Origin: Massilia sp. PDC64
GTDB taxonomy: Bacteria; Pseudomonadota; Gammaproteobacteria; Burkholderiales; Burkholderiaceae_D
Assembly (NCBI RefSeq): GCF_900101265.1
Contig: NZ_FMZS01000010.1
Location: forward strand, 124,001-188,000
Length of the DNA stretch: 64,000 nucleotides
Direction of reading: 5' to 3'
The notes under the pieces are model-generated. The model was not told the DNA's origin, ran no database searches, and worked only from the letters and a program-made list of their open reading frames with translations. The translations under genes were made by a program, and so were the position numbers. This document shows, piece by piece, positions 1-8,187 of the stretch (positions are counted from its first letter, which is position 1; each line of letters begins with the position of its first letter).

Positions 1-1
1 C

Positions 2-814
2 GATCCGGCGCTGGCGCAGGAAATGCGCACCCAGCTGGGCCTTGACGAATCGCTGCCCCGCCAGTTCGCCGGCTGGGCCGGCCGGCTGCTGCACGGCGAC
101 CTGGGCACGTCGGTCCGCACCGGCGAACCCGTGCTCGACCTGATCATGGAACGCTTTCCCGTCACGGCCCAGATCGTGCTGGCCGCCACGCTGCTGGCGA
201 GCCTGATCGCGCTGCCGGCCGGCATGTTCGCGGCCTGGAAACAGAACCGCTGGCAGGACCTGACGGTCGTCTCGGGAGCGATCTTCCTCGTGTCGATTCC
301 CAGTTTCTGGGCCGGCATCATGCTGATCTGGCTGTTCGGCGTGCAGCTCGACTGGCTGCCGACCTTCGGCTTCGAATCGTTCGCCGAGATCGGCTGGCCG
401 GCGCTCAAGTACATGGTGCTGCCGGTCGTCGCGATCGCGCTGACGGAAATCGCGGCGCTGGCGCGGATGATGCGGGCCAGCACCATCGACGTGCTGCGGC
501 TGGAATACATCGCCCATGCGCGCGCCAAGGGCCTCCCCGAGCGCCGCGTGCTGCTGCGCCACGCCTTCCCGAACGCGTTCGGCCCGACGCTGACCGTGAT
601 CGGCCTCGTGCTGGGCCATTTGCTGTCGGGCGCGGCGGTGATCGAGACCGTGTTCACGCTGCCGGGGCTCGGCCGCCTGCTGGTCGAGGCGATTTCCTCG
701 CGTGACTATCCGGTGGTACAGGGCTGCCTGCTGTTCGTCGCCTTCCTGTACGTGTTCGTCAACCTGGTCGTCGATCTGCTGTATCCGCTGTTCGACCCGC
801 GTATCAAGCTGTAA
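2..814 (+). CDS. ABC transporter permease, DppB/OppB type (5' partial)
   Basis: Inner-membrane subunit of a peptide/nickel/opine-type ABC importer. The reading frame is open from the first bases of the window, so the true start lies to the left; an internal ATG at 23 is not the start, because conserved family sequence (DPALAQEMRTQLGLDESLP) spans it. Several hydrophobic segments are visible (residues LAATLLASLIALPAG, VSIPSFWAGIMLIWLFG, and the C-terminal LLFVAFLYVFVNLVVDLL). The EAA coupling loop that docks on the ATPase is recognisable as YIAHARAKGLPERRVLLRHA (nt 508-567). The ending FDPRIKL is typical of DppB. The DppC-type partner follows 7 bases downstream, then a double ATPase, so this is a standard BC-DF operon whose binding protein is presumably upstream and out of view. 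The substrate cannot be told from the permease. Confidence 0.93.
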   Translation, partial: DPALAQEMRTQLGLDESLPRQFAGWAGRLLHGDLGTSVRTGEPVLDLIMERFPVTAQIVLAATLLASLIALPAGMFAAWKQNRWQDLTVVSGAIFLVSIPSFWAGIMLIWLFGVQLDWLPTFGFESFAEIGWPALKYMVLPVVAIALTEIAALARMMRASTIDVLRLEYIAHARAKGLPERRVLLRHAFPNAFGPTLTVIGLVLGHLLSGAAVIETVFTLPGLGRLLVEAISSRDYPVVQGCLLFVAFLYVFVNLVVDLLYPLFDPRIKL

Positions 815-821
815 TCCTGCC

Positions 822-1646
822 ATGACCACACATTTCAAGCGTATCAACCTGGTGGCCGGCACCGTATTCGTCGGCATCGTCGTGCTGATGGCTGCGCTCG
901 GCACCGTCTACACGCCGTACGATCCGGTCGAAGGCGACCTGCTGGCCCGGTTCGCCGCGCCGTCCGGGGCGCACTGGCTGGGCACCGACGAATTCGGCCG
1001 CGACGTACTGTCGCGCATCATGGCCGGGGCCGGGGTCAGCGTGGCCGTCAGCATCGGCACCGTGGTGTTCGCCACGGTCCTCGGCGGCGTGCTCGGCATC
1101 CTCACCGGCTACCTCGGCGGCTGGACCGACCGCATCATCATGGTGTTCCTCGAATCGCTGATGGCGTTCCCGGGCCTGTTGCTGGCACTCGGCATCATGG
1201 CCATCGTCGGGCCCTCGAAATCCGGCGTCGTGCTGGCCCTCGGCCTGGCCTACACGCCGTCCGTGGCCCGCATCGCCCGCGCCACCGTGTTCGGCCTGCG
1301 CCAGCGCGACTACGTCGTCGCGTCCCGGGTGATGGGCAACAGCGGCTGGTGGACCGTGTGGCGCCACATCCTGCCCAACTGCGCGGCGCCGCTGCTGATC
1401 TTCGCCACGTCGCTGTTCGGCTCCGCGCTGCTGGCCGAAAGCGCGCTCAGCTTCCTCGGCCTCGGGGTGCCGCCGCCGGCGGCGTCGTGGGGCGGGATGC
1501 TGTCGGACGCCCGCAACGCCATGGAGCAGGCCATCTGGCTGTCGATTTTCCCGGGCATCATGATTTCGCTCGCGCTCCTCGGCATCAACATGCTGGGCGA
1601 CGCACTGCGCGACCTGCTCGACCCACGCATGAACGGAGGCCACTGA
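822..1646 (+). CDS. ABC transporter permease, DppC/OppC type
   Basis: Second membrane subunit (274 aa) of the same importer. I chose the ATG at 822 because it gives the normal short N-terminus followed directly by the first membrane helix (LVAGTVFVGIVVLMAALG). The open frame extends further upstream only as overlap with the preceding gene. The DppC hallmark HWLGTDEFGRDVLSRI is at about residues 51-66, and the EAA loop (DYVVASRVMGNSGWWTVWRH) at about 160-180. The C-terminus (GDALRDLLDPRM) is canonical. Five to six membrane helices are apparent. The stop codon shares one base with the start of the ATPase gene (TGATG), so the two are probably translationally coupled. Confidence 0.95.
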   Translation: MTTHFKRINLVAGTVFVGIVVLMAALGTVYTPYDPVEGDLLARFAAPSGAHWLGTDEFGRDVLSRIMAGAGVSVAVSIGTVVFATVLGGVLGILTGYLGGWTDRIIMVFLESLMAFPGLLLALGIMAIVGPSKSGVVLALGLAYTPSVARIARATVFGLRQRDYVVASRVMGNSGWWTVWRHILPNCAAPLLIFATSLFGSALLAESALSFLGLGVPPPAASWGGMLSDARNAMEQAIWLSIFPGIMISLALLGINMLGDALRDLLDPRMNGGH

Positions 1647-3403
1647 TGTCCCATCCACTTCTCAGCGTCCGCGACCTGACCATCACGTTCCCCGACGGGG
1701 AGGGCGGGCGCCGCCCCGTGGTCAACGGCATCGGCTTCGACCTCGACGCCGGCCGCTCGCTGGCCATCGTCGGCGAATCGGGCAGCGGCAAGACCATGAT
1801 CGGCAAGGCCCTGCTGGGGCTGCTGCCGGATGCGGCCGCCATCGACGCGGGCAGCCTGCGTTTCGACGGCCGCGAACTGACCGCCAACCGCGCGGCCGAC
1901 TGGCGCGCACTGCGCGGCTGCGAGATCGGCATGGTGTTCCAGGAGCCGATGGTGTCGCTCAATCCCGCCTTCCGCATCGGCGACCAGCTGACCGAGGCGC
2001 TGGTGGCGCGCCGCGGCGTCGGCCGGGCGCGGGCGCGCGAGCTGGCCGTCGCGATGCTCGAGCGCGTCCTGGTGCGCAATCCGCGCGACTGCATGCGCCG
2101 CTATCCGCACGAATTTTCCGGCGGCATGCGCCAGCGCATCATGCTGGCCGCCGTCATGCTGCTCAAGCCGCGCCTCCTGATCGCGGACGAACCGACCACC
2201 GCGCTCGACTGCGTCGTGCAGAAGGAAGTGCTGGACCTGATGCGCGAGCTGACCGAGCAGGAAGGGACGGCGCTGATCTTCGTCAGCCACAACCTGCCGC
2301 TGGTCGCCGCGTACACGGAGAACGTGCTGGTGATGTGCCGCGGGGACGCGGTCGAGACCGGGCCGGTACGGCGCGTGCTCGCGCGGCCCGCGCAGCTCTA
2401 CACCCGGCGCCTGCTCGAAGCCCTGCCGCGCCGCGACGCCGGGGCCGCCCCGCCGCCGCCCGCCGCGCCGATCCTGGAAGTGCAGGACCTGAGCGTGGAC
2501 TACACCGTGAAGGAAGGCTGGCGCGGCAAGCGCACCGTGCGCGCGCTGCATCCTGCCTCGTTCACGCTGGCGCCCGGCGAGACGGTCGCCATCGTCGGCG
2601 AGTCCGGGAGCGGCAAGACCACGCTGACCAAGGCCATCCTCGGGCTGGCGCAGCCCAGCGGCGGCAGCATCCGGCTCGGCGGCGAGGAATTGATCGGCTG
2701 CTCGCGCGGCGCCCGCCGCGCCGCGGGCCGGCGCATCCAGATGGTGTTCCAGGACCCGTATTCGTCGCTCGACCCGCGCATGCCGGTCGGCGCGCTCGTC
2801 GGAGAAGGATTGCGCCTGGACCCCGGCCTGGACGCGGACGAGCGTGACGCACGCGTGGCGCGCGCCCTCGAGGACGTGCAGCTCGGCGGCGACTTCGCGC
2901 GCCGCTACATCCACGAATTGTCGGGCGGCCAGCGCCAGCGGGTCGCCATCGCGCGGGCACTGGTGACGCGTCCCGAGATCATCATCGCGGACGAACCGGT
3001 ATCCGCCCTCGACGTGACCGTGCAGAAGCAGGTGCTCGACATGCTGGTGGCCCTGCAGGACCGCTACGGCTTCGCCTGCCTGCTGATCTCGCACGACCTC
3101 GGCGTCGTCGAGCAGGTGTCGGACCGCGTCATCGTGCTGCTGCGCGGCCACGTGGTGGAGCAGGGCACGCGCGACGACGTGTTCGACCGTCCATGCCATC
3201 CCTACACGCGGCGCCTGCTGCAGGCGGTGCCGGAGCTGTACGGCGACAGCGTCCAGGGCTTCCGCATCGAGCAGCGCCGCCTGCCGAAGAGCTGTCCCGA
3301 TTTGCCGTATTTCGAACCCGAGCGCGATGGCAACGGCCGCTGCGTGGTCGAGCTGTCGACCGATACGCCGTCGCACTGCGTGGCGGTAGCCCTCGAGGCC
3401 TGA
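1646..3403 (+). CDS. Fused double ATP-binding protein of peptide-type ABC importer (DppD-DppF)
   Basis: Cytoplasmic ATPase (585 aa) carrying two complete nucleotide-binding domains in one chain, which replaces the usual separate D and F subunits. Domain 1 has Walker A GESGSGKT at residues 43-50, signature FSGGMRQRIMLA and Walker B LLIADEPTTALD. Domain 2 has Walker A GESGSGKT at 318-325, signature LSGGQRQRVAIA and Walker B IIIADEPVSALD. Each half ends with the oligopeptide-family C-terminal region (RPAQLYTRRLLEALP; RPCHPYTRRLLQAVPELYG), and the second half has a C-terminal extension with a Cys. Fused versions of this kind are known in GsiA-like systems. The start at 1646 overlaps the permease stop by one base. 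Confidence 0.94.
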   Translation: MSHPLLSVRDLTITFPDGEGGRRPVVNGIGFDLDAGRSLAIVGESGSGKTMIGKALLGLLPDAAAIDAGSLRFDGRELTANRAADWRALRGCEIGMVFQEPMVSLNPAFRIGDQLTEALVARRGVGRARARELAVAMLERVLVRNPRDCMRRYPHEFSGGMRQRIMLAAVMLLKPRLLIADEPTTALDCVVQKEVLDLMRELTEQEGTALIFVSHNLPLVAAYTENVLVMCRGDAVETGPVRRVLARPAQLYTRRLLEALPRRDAGAAPPPPAAPILEVQDLSVDYTVKEGWRGKRTVRALHPASFTLAPGETVAIVGESGSGKTTLTKAILGLAQPSGGSIRLGGEELIGCSRGARRAAGRRIQMVFQDPYSSLDPRMPVGALVGEGLRLDPGLDADERDARVARALEDVQLGGDFARRYIHELSGGQRQRVAIARALVTRPEIIIADEPVSALDVTVQKQVLDMLVALQDRYGFACLLISHDLGVVEQVSDRVIVLLRGHVVEQGTRDDVFDRPCHPYTRRLLQAVPELYGDSVQGFRIEQRRLPKSCPDLPYFEPERDGNGRCVVELSTDTPSHCVAVALEA

Positions 3404-3429
3404 TCCGGAACCGATCGCACGACACGGTA

Positions 3430-3450
3430 CCGCCGCGCGGGACGCGGCGG
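3430..3450 (+). other. GC-rich hairpin between ABC operon and succinyltransferase genes
   Basis: Perfect 8-bp inverted repeat, CCGCCGCG (3430-3437) and CGCGGCGG (3443-3450), with a 5-base loop. It sits 26 bases after the ATPase stop and 32 bases before the next start. There is no T-run after it, so I do not call it an intrinsic terminator. It could be an RNA-stabilising or attenuating hairpin that lets the two gene sets be expressed at different levels. Confidence 0.4.
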
Positions 3451-3482
3451 GTCCCGTCACGCGTGCGCACAAGGAGAACACC

Positions 3483-4508
3483 ATGTACGTCGTACGTCCC
3501 GTGGAAACCGCCGACCTGGCGCAACTGGAAGCGCTGGTGAGACGCGGCAGCCGCCGCGTCCATACTCTGCCGCGCGGGCGTGCCGCGCTGTCCGCCCTGA
3601 TCGAGCGCTCGGTCGCGTCGTTCGGGCACGCCGCGCATGCGCCGGGCGCCGAGCGCTACACCTTCGTGCTCGCGGACGGGCAGGGCGCCATCGCCGGTAC
3701 CGCCACGCTGGTGGCGCGGGCCGGCGCCGGTGGCGGGTACCTGGCGTTTCGCAAGGACATGATGCAGCAGTACTCCGATGATCCGGCCGTGCGCGTCGAC
3801 GTCGCCATGCTGCGGCTGTGCACCGACCTGTCCGGCCATTCACAGCTGGCCGGGTTCCATGCGCCGGACCGGGCACTCGACTGGGCGCAGAAAGCGCTGC
3901 TGGCCCGCGCGCGCCTGATGTACGCGGCGCTGGCGCCACGGCGCTGCGCCGACGAATTCTTCGCCGCGCTGCCCGGACCGCTGGCGGGCGAGTGCGGCTC
4001 GCCGTTCTGGAACGCGGTCGGCCGCAAGTTCTTCGGCATGGACGTCGACGCGGCGGAGACCCTGCTCGAAGGAGGGCGCGACGCCGCCCGCATTGCCGGC
4101 GTGATGCCTCATCATCCGGTTTATGTGGGCCTGCTGCCGTCCGCGGCGCGCGCGGCGATCGCCGCCCCCGATGCCGGCGCCGCTCCGAGCCTGGGCCCGC
4201 TGTGCCGCGAAGGTTTCAAGACCGCCGCTTACGTCGACATCTGCGACGGCGGCCCGGTGCTGCGCGCCGCGCGCCAGGGGCTGCGCTGCACGACCGGTGT
4301 GCAGCGCCGCCGCGTCCTCACCCGCGCGCCGGAGCTGCACGGCGGCATCCGGCGCTACCTCGTCTGCAATGCGCGCGAACAGCAGTTCCGTGCGATCACC
4401 GTGCCGTCCGGGCCGCTCGACGGCGACGACGCCATCGGCCTGACGCCGCAGCAGCAGCGCCTGCTCGATGTTGGTATCGGCGACCCGATTTCCTGTGTTT
4501 TGATGTGA
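3483..4508 (+). CDS. Arginine/ornithine N-succinyltransferase family protein (AstA-like, copy 1)
   Basis: 341 aa, AstA family: succinyl-CoA-dependent N-alpha-succinylation of arginine (or ornithine), the first step of the AST pathway of arginine catabolism, in the cytoplasm. Seen: N-terminal YVVRPVETADLAQLEAL, typical of the GNAT-like fold; the family block CGSPFWNAVGRKFFGMD with Trp at residue 176; and YVDICDGGPVLRA near 250-260. Start chosen for the RBS AAGGAGA five bases upstream of the ATG. It is followed 7 bases later by a paralogue with the same block at the same residue number, which recalls the aruF/aruG pair (alpha and beta subunits) of Pseudomonas. No other ast genes are visible, so the pair may serve the substrate brought in by the adjacent ABC importer rather than a complete AST pathway. 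Confidence 0.85.
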   Translation: MYVVRPVETADLAQLEALVRRGSRRVHTLPRGRAALSALIERSVASFGHAAHAPGAERYTFVLADGQGAIAGTATLVARAGAGGGYLAFRKDMMQQYSDDPAVRVDVAMLRLCTDLSGHSQLAGFHAPDRALDWAQKALLARARLMYAALAPRRCADEFFAALPGPLAGECGSPFWNAVGRKFFGMDVDAAETLLEGGRDAARIAGVMPHHPVYVGLLPSAARAAIAAPDAGAAPSLGPLCREGFKTAAYVDICDGGPVLRAARQGLRCTTGVQRRRVLTRAPELHGGIRRYLVCNAREQQFRAITVPSGPLDGDDAIGLTPQQQRLLDVGIGDPISCVLM

Positions 4509-4515
4509 GCGCATT

Positions 4516-5532
4516 ATGTTAATCGTACGAAATGCCACCCCGGCGGACCTCGAGGGCGTGCTCGCCCTCGCGCGCGACGTCGGGCCCGGCATGACCACCA
4601 TCAAGCCGGACCGCGCGGCGCTGCAACGGCGGCTGGAGATCGCCGCCGCATCCTTCGCCGGCAGCGCGCCGCCCGCCGAGCGCGACTTCGTGTTCGTCGC
4701 CGAGGATATGCGCAGCGGCCGGCTGGCCGGCATTTGCGCCATCAAGGGCGCCGTCGGCCTGGACGAACCGTTCTACAACTACCGGCTCGGGATCCTCGTT
4801 CACGCGAGCAGCGAGGTCGGCGTGTTCAGCCGCATGGAAGCGCTGTACCTGTGCTACGACATGACCGGCTGCGCCGAACTGTGTTCGCTGTACCTGCATC
4901 CGGACTACCGCAGCGGCGTCAACGGCCGCCTGCTGTCGAAGAGCCGCCTGTTGTTCATCGCCCAGTTTCCCGAGCTGTTTCCGGAAACCGTGTTCGCCGA
5001 AATGCGCGGTTTCCAGAAGCCCGACGGCACGTCCCCGTTCTGGGAAAGCCTGGGGCGCCATTTCTTCAAGATGGATTTCCATACGGCCGACGACCTGTGC
5101 GGCAACGGCAGGAAGAATTTCATCGCCCAGCTGATGCCGCGCCATCCTCTGTACACGAGCTTCCTGAGCGACGAGGCGCGCGCCGCCATCGGCCAGACCC
5201 ACGTCCACACGACGCCCGCGCGCCGCCTGCTGGAGCAGGAAGGGCTGCGTTACCAGGGCTATCTCGACATCTTCGACGGTGGCCCCGTGCTGCAGGCCAG
5301 GGTCGACGAGCTGCGCGCCAGCCGCGACAGCGTGCTTACGCCGGCGCGGGCCGGCCACACGGGGCAGGGCGCCATGACGCTGGCCGCGCGCGCCGACATG
5401 GCCCGGTTCCGCGTCGTCGCCACGCGGGCCGACATGGTCGACGGCGTGCTCGTGCTGCCGGCGCCCGCGATGGAAGCGCTCGACGCGGAGGCGGCGCCGG
5501 TGCGCAGCATGGCGCTCAATCCCGGCCCATGA
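4516..5532 (+). CDS. Arginine/ornithine N-succinyltransferase family protein (AstA-like, copy 2)
   Basis: 338 aa paralogue of the gene upstream and probably its heteromeric partner. Seen: N-terminal MLIVRNATPADLEGVLALA, AEMRGFQKPDGTSPFWESLGRHFF with SPFW at residues 173-176, and YLDIFDGGPVLQARVDELRA. This copy matches the family consensus more closely than copy 1 and contains LCSLYLHPDYR, the acyl-CoA-side GNAT region. Only 7 bases separate it from copy 1, so they are co-transcribed. Known family role: succinyl-CoA plus L-arginine (or L-ornithine) gives the N2-succinyl amino acid. An acyltransferase acting on a different amine cannot be excluded. Confidence 0.88.
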   Translation: MLIVRNATPADLEGVLALARDVGPGMTTIKPDRAALQRRLEIAAASFAGSAPPAERDFVFVAEDMRSGRLAGICAIKGAVGLDEPFYNYRLGILVHASSEVGVFSRMEALYLCYDMTGCAELCSLYLHPDYRSGVNGRLLSKSRLLFIAQFPELFPETVFAEMRGFQKPDGTSPFWESLGRHFFKMDFHTADDLCGNGRKNFIAQLMPRHPLYTSFLSDEARAAIGQTHVHTTPARRLLEQEGLRYQGYLDIFDGGPVLQARVDELRASRDSVLTPARAGHTGQGAMTLAARADMARFRVVATRADMVDGVLVLPAPAMEALDAEAAPVRSMALNPGP

Positions 5533-5549
5533 AAAAGCCCGCGCGACCA

Positions 5550-5578
5550 TTGCAAATTGGTGAGTTTCGCTCTACTAT
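5550..5578 (+). promoter_or_regulatory. Candidate sigma-70 promoter upstream of secreted protein gene
   Basis: TTGCAA (5550-5555) and TACTAT (5573-5578) are separated by exactly 17 bases, in a clearly AT-rich patch (about 5540-5675) that contrasts with the GC-rich coding sequence around it. The placement fits transcription of the gene starting at 5677 with a leader of about 90 bases. This is inference from sequence match only. Confidence 0.5.
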
Positions 5579-5676
5579 TGTACTTAGTACTTCATAAAAA
5601 CAATAATCCACGCGTAATAACGAGATTGTCTGATTTTTACGCTACCAAAAAACATAACGATACAGGAGGCACCATT

Positions 5677-6465
5677 TTGAACCAGATCCTTTCCTTATTG
5701 CGCCGCATGGTGCTGGGTTGCCTGCTCGGCACGGCTGCGGCCGGCGCGGCAGCCGCGCCGCTGGCCGATCCGACGGTCGCGGGTACCACGAGCCTCGTGC
5801 TGGAGTACCACGTCAAGCCCGTCAACCGCCTGGCGCTGCGCCAGTTCATGCAGGGCGAAGGCCTGGCCCAGCTGGACAAGTGGAAGCGCGACGGCCTGCT
5901 GAGCAATTACAAGGTCTTGTTCAACCGCTGGGTCGACAACCAGAACTGGGACATGATGACGGTGCTGAACTTCCCCACGGCCGACAAGATGGCGTCGTGG
6001 CGCGAGATCGAGGCCGTGCAGCCGGCCGGCCTGCCGCAGAAGGCGCTGGCGCTGGTCGAACGCATCGACACGAATCCGGCCGACCTGTACCTCGAAGGCG
6101 GCGCCAGCAAGGGTTCCGGCGTGTACGTCGTCATCCCCTACGACTATCTCGTGTCGACCGATAAATATCTCGCCTACCTGCGCGGCTACCTGGTGCCGCA
6201 GCTCGACGGCTGGCTGAAGGAAGACGTGCTCAACCGCTACCAGATCCTGCTGGGCCGCTACGTGGTCGGGCGGCACTGGTCGGCGCTGATGTTCTATGAA
6301 TACAACGGCGATACCGGCCTCGGCCTGCGCGAACGGACCCAGGCCAAGGTGCGCGCCGACCTCGTGAAGAACAATCCGGACTGGGTCGCGTGGAGCAAGG
6401 ACAAGGGCCAGTACCGCGTCAACCGCCAGTACATCATCGCCGACGAATTGAAGAGCGCGCGATGA
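5677..6465 (+). CDS. Secreted protein with two internally repeated domains, function unknown
   Basis: I do not recognise a characterised family. I chose the TTG at 5677 because AGGAGG lies 5 bases... about 7 bases upstream and it gives a clean signal peptide (MNQILSLLRRMVLGCLLGTAAAGAAAAP, 262 aa total); the open frame upstream of it is AT-rich leader. The mature protein contains a visible duplication: TSLVLEYHVKPVNRL...LDKWKRDGLLSNYKVLFNRWV (about residues 37-85) aligns with GVYVVIPYDYLVSTDKYLAYL...LDGWLKEDVLNRYQILLGRYV (about 148-200). Each half has a beta-alpha-beta look that resembles dimeric alpha/beta-barrel (EthD/NIPSNAP-like) folds, but that is a guess. It probably stands alone or heads the run of exported proteins that follows. 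Confidence 0.75.
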   Translation: MNQILSLLRRMVLGCLLGTAAAGAAAAPLADPTVAGTTSLVLEYHVKPVNRLALRQFMQGEGLAQLDKWKRDGLLSNYKVLFNRWVDNQNWDMMTVLNFPTADKMASWREIEAVQPAGLPQKALALVERIDTNPADLYLEGGASKGSGVYVVIPYDYLVSTDKYLAYLRGYLVPQLDGWLKEDVLNRYQILLGRYVVGRHWSALMFYEYNGDTGLGLRERTQAKVRADLVKNNPDWVAWSKDKGQYRVNRQYIIADELKSAR

Positions 6466-6553
6466 GTTGCACGTTTCCCTCGACCGATCCCGACTAGGTC
6501 GTTCCGGCGGCCGCCGCTTCTTTTATTCACGCATGCCTGGCAAAAATGCCCGG

Positions 6554-6573
6554 CGCGTCCCCACGGGGACGCG
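6554..6573 (+). other. Perfect hairpin between two exported-protein genes
   Basis: CGCGTCCCC (6554-6562) and GGGGACGCG (6565-6573) form a 9-bp inverted repeat separated by two bases, lying 88 bases after one stop and 68 bases before the next start. No T-run follows. It may weakly terminate or process the transcript. The rest of the 176-base gap shows no gene. Confidence 0.4.
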
Positions 6574-6641
6574 ACACCGGTCGGGTCCGCTTGCGCCCGT
6601 TGCCAGGCAGCGACACCGCTTTTCATTTCCAGCGAGGACAT

Positions 6642-7379
6642 ATGCGTCACCCCTTACTCGTATCGGCCTGCCTCGTCATGGCCGGCATCCTGTCCGCTCC
6701 GGCTCATGCATACCGGCCGTTCAACGGCACCGATGCCGACGTCGCGGAAGCGGGCGAATACGAACTCGAATTCGGCCCCCTCGGCTACCTGCGCCACGGC
6801 AGCGGCCGCACGTTGATGGGACCGGCGATCGTCAACAATCTCGGCCTGCCGGGCGACTTCGAACTCGTCCTCGAAGGCCGGGCCGAACGCGATCTCGGCG
6901 CCACCGACGGCCAGCGCAACCGGTTCGCCGATACCGCCTTCTCCATCAAGCACGTGCTGCGCAAGGGCGTGTTGCAGGGCGCGGAGGGCGTCAGCATCGC
7001 CGCGGAGTGCGGCGTGCTGCTGCCCGAGGTGCATGGCGATCATGCCGGCGGCGGCACCTGCGCGGCCATCGTGTCGCAGCACGCCGGTCCGGTCACCGTG
7101 CACGTGAACGCCGAGGTGGCGCGCAACCGCGACCGCTCCAACGGCCGCTTCGTCGGCGTCATCGTCGAGGGACGGGGCGAGGGTATCCGGCCGGTCCTGG
7201 AAGTCTTCAACGAGCGCGACCACCGCGGCGGCCACGCCAATTCGGCGCTGGCCGGCGCCATCTGGCCCTACCGCGACGACCTGGTGTTCGATGCCGGCAT
7301 CCGGCGCGCGCGCGAGGACCGCGAGAACGTCACCGAGTTGCGGGTCGGCCTGACCTGGACCATTCCCATGTTTAAGTAA
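6642..7379 (+). CDS. Exported outer-membrane beta-barrel-like protein, unknown function
   Basis: 245 aa. The ATG at 6642 follows AGCGAGGA and begins a signal peptide (MRHPLLVSACLVMAGILSAPAHA); the open frame reaches further upstream without a better start. The mature part is rich in alternating beta strands (EYELEFGPLGYLRHG, FELVLEGRAERDL, ITELRVGLTWTIPMFK-like ending), resembling transporters of the MetA/phenol-degradation or alginate outer-membrane type that work as solvent or aromatic channels, but no family signature is certain. Two Cys residues (in AAECGVLLP and GGTCAAIV) may form a disulfide. It lies 6 bases before a second exported barrel-like gene, so the two are co-transcribed. Confidence 0.7.
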   Translation: MRHPLLVSACLVMAGILSAPAHAYRPFNGTDADVAEAGEYELEFGPLGYLRHGSGRTLMGPAIVNNLGLPGDFELVLEGRAERDLGATDGQRNRFADTAFSIKHVLRKGVLQGAEGVSIAAECGVLLPEVHGDHAGGGTCAAIVSQHAGPVTVHVNAEVARNRDRSNGRFVGVIVEGRGEGIRPVLEVFNERDHRGGHANSALAGAIWPYRDDLVFDAGIRRAREDRENVTELRVGLTWTIPMFK

Positions 7380-7385
7380 ACCACC

Positions 7386-8159
7386 ATGACATCGACAAGA
7401 ACTTTATTGCTACGTTGCCTCGCCGGAGCGGCGTTGGCCGCCTGCGCCGTCACGGCCGCCGCCGCGCCCGAGGAAATCCAGGTCTACATGAACGAAATGG
7501 GCCAGCCCGGCGAATTCGGGCTGGACGTGCACGTGAACTACGTCCTCACCGGTGCGACCACGCCCGACTACCCGGGCGCACAACTGGCACGGCACGCGCT
7601 GCGCGTGACCCCGGAATTCTCGTACGGCCTGACCCGCACGCTGGAACTGGGCGCCTACGTCCTGGGGCTCCGCGACGCCGACAACCGCTACCGCGTGGGG
7701 GGCGAGAAGCTGCGCCTCAAGTTCATCCCGACCGGCCCCGACGACCCCGTCTTCTATGGTGCGAACCTGGAGATTGGACGGGTCGACCACCGTCTCGACG
7801 AAAACCCGTGGAACGGCGAGCTGAAAGGCATCCTCGGCTACAAGGGGACGCACTGGACCGCGGCGGTCAACGCCAATTTTGGCTTCAAGGTGTCCGGCCC
7901 CGTGAGCGCGCCGACCACGCTCGAACTGGCGACCAAGTTGAGCTATGCCGTGTCGGACGCGCTGCAGGTCGGCATCGAGCACTACAACGATCTCGGCGAA
8001 GTCCGCCGGCTCGACAATCCCGGGCGCCAGGCCCATACCACCTACGCGGTGCTCGACACGTCGGTGCGCGGCTGGGACCTGAACCTGGGCGTCGGCCGCG
8101 GCAACGCCGCGGCATCCGACCGCTGGGTCTTGAAGGCGATCGTCGGCGTTCCTTTTTAA
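7386..8159 (+). CDS. Exported beta-barrel-like protein, unknown function
   Basis: 257 aa, signal peptide MTSTRTLLLRCLAGAALAACAVTAAAAP, then a beta-rich chain (FGLDVHVNYVLTG, FSYGLTRTLELGAYVLGL, WTAAVNANFGFKVSG, LQVGIEHYNDLGEVRRL) ending in aromatic Phe (AIVGVPF), as expected for an outer-membrane beta-barrel recognised by BAM. It resembles the uncharacterised barrel proteins often found beside exported propeller proteins. Gene spacing: 6 bases after the previous gene and 28 bases before the propeller gene, so the three form one unit. No catalytic motif seen. Confidence 0.7.
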   Translation: MTSTRTLLLRCLAGAALAACAVTAAAAPEEIQVYMNEMGQPGEFGLDVHVNYVLTGATTPDYPGAQLARHALRVTPEFSYGLTRTLELGAYVLGLRDADNRYRVGGEKLRLKFIPTGPDDPVFYGANLEIGRVDHRLDENPWNGELKGILGYKGTHWTAAVNANFGFKVSGPVSAPTTLELATKLSYAVSDALQVGIEHYNDLGEVRRLDNPGRQAHTTYAVLDTSVRGWDLNLGVGRGNAAASDRWVLKAIVGVPF

Positions 8160-8187
8160 CCGACCACCAGAAAACGATGGAGACGAC

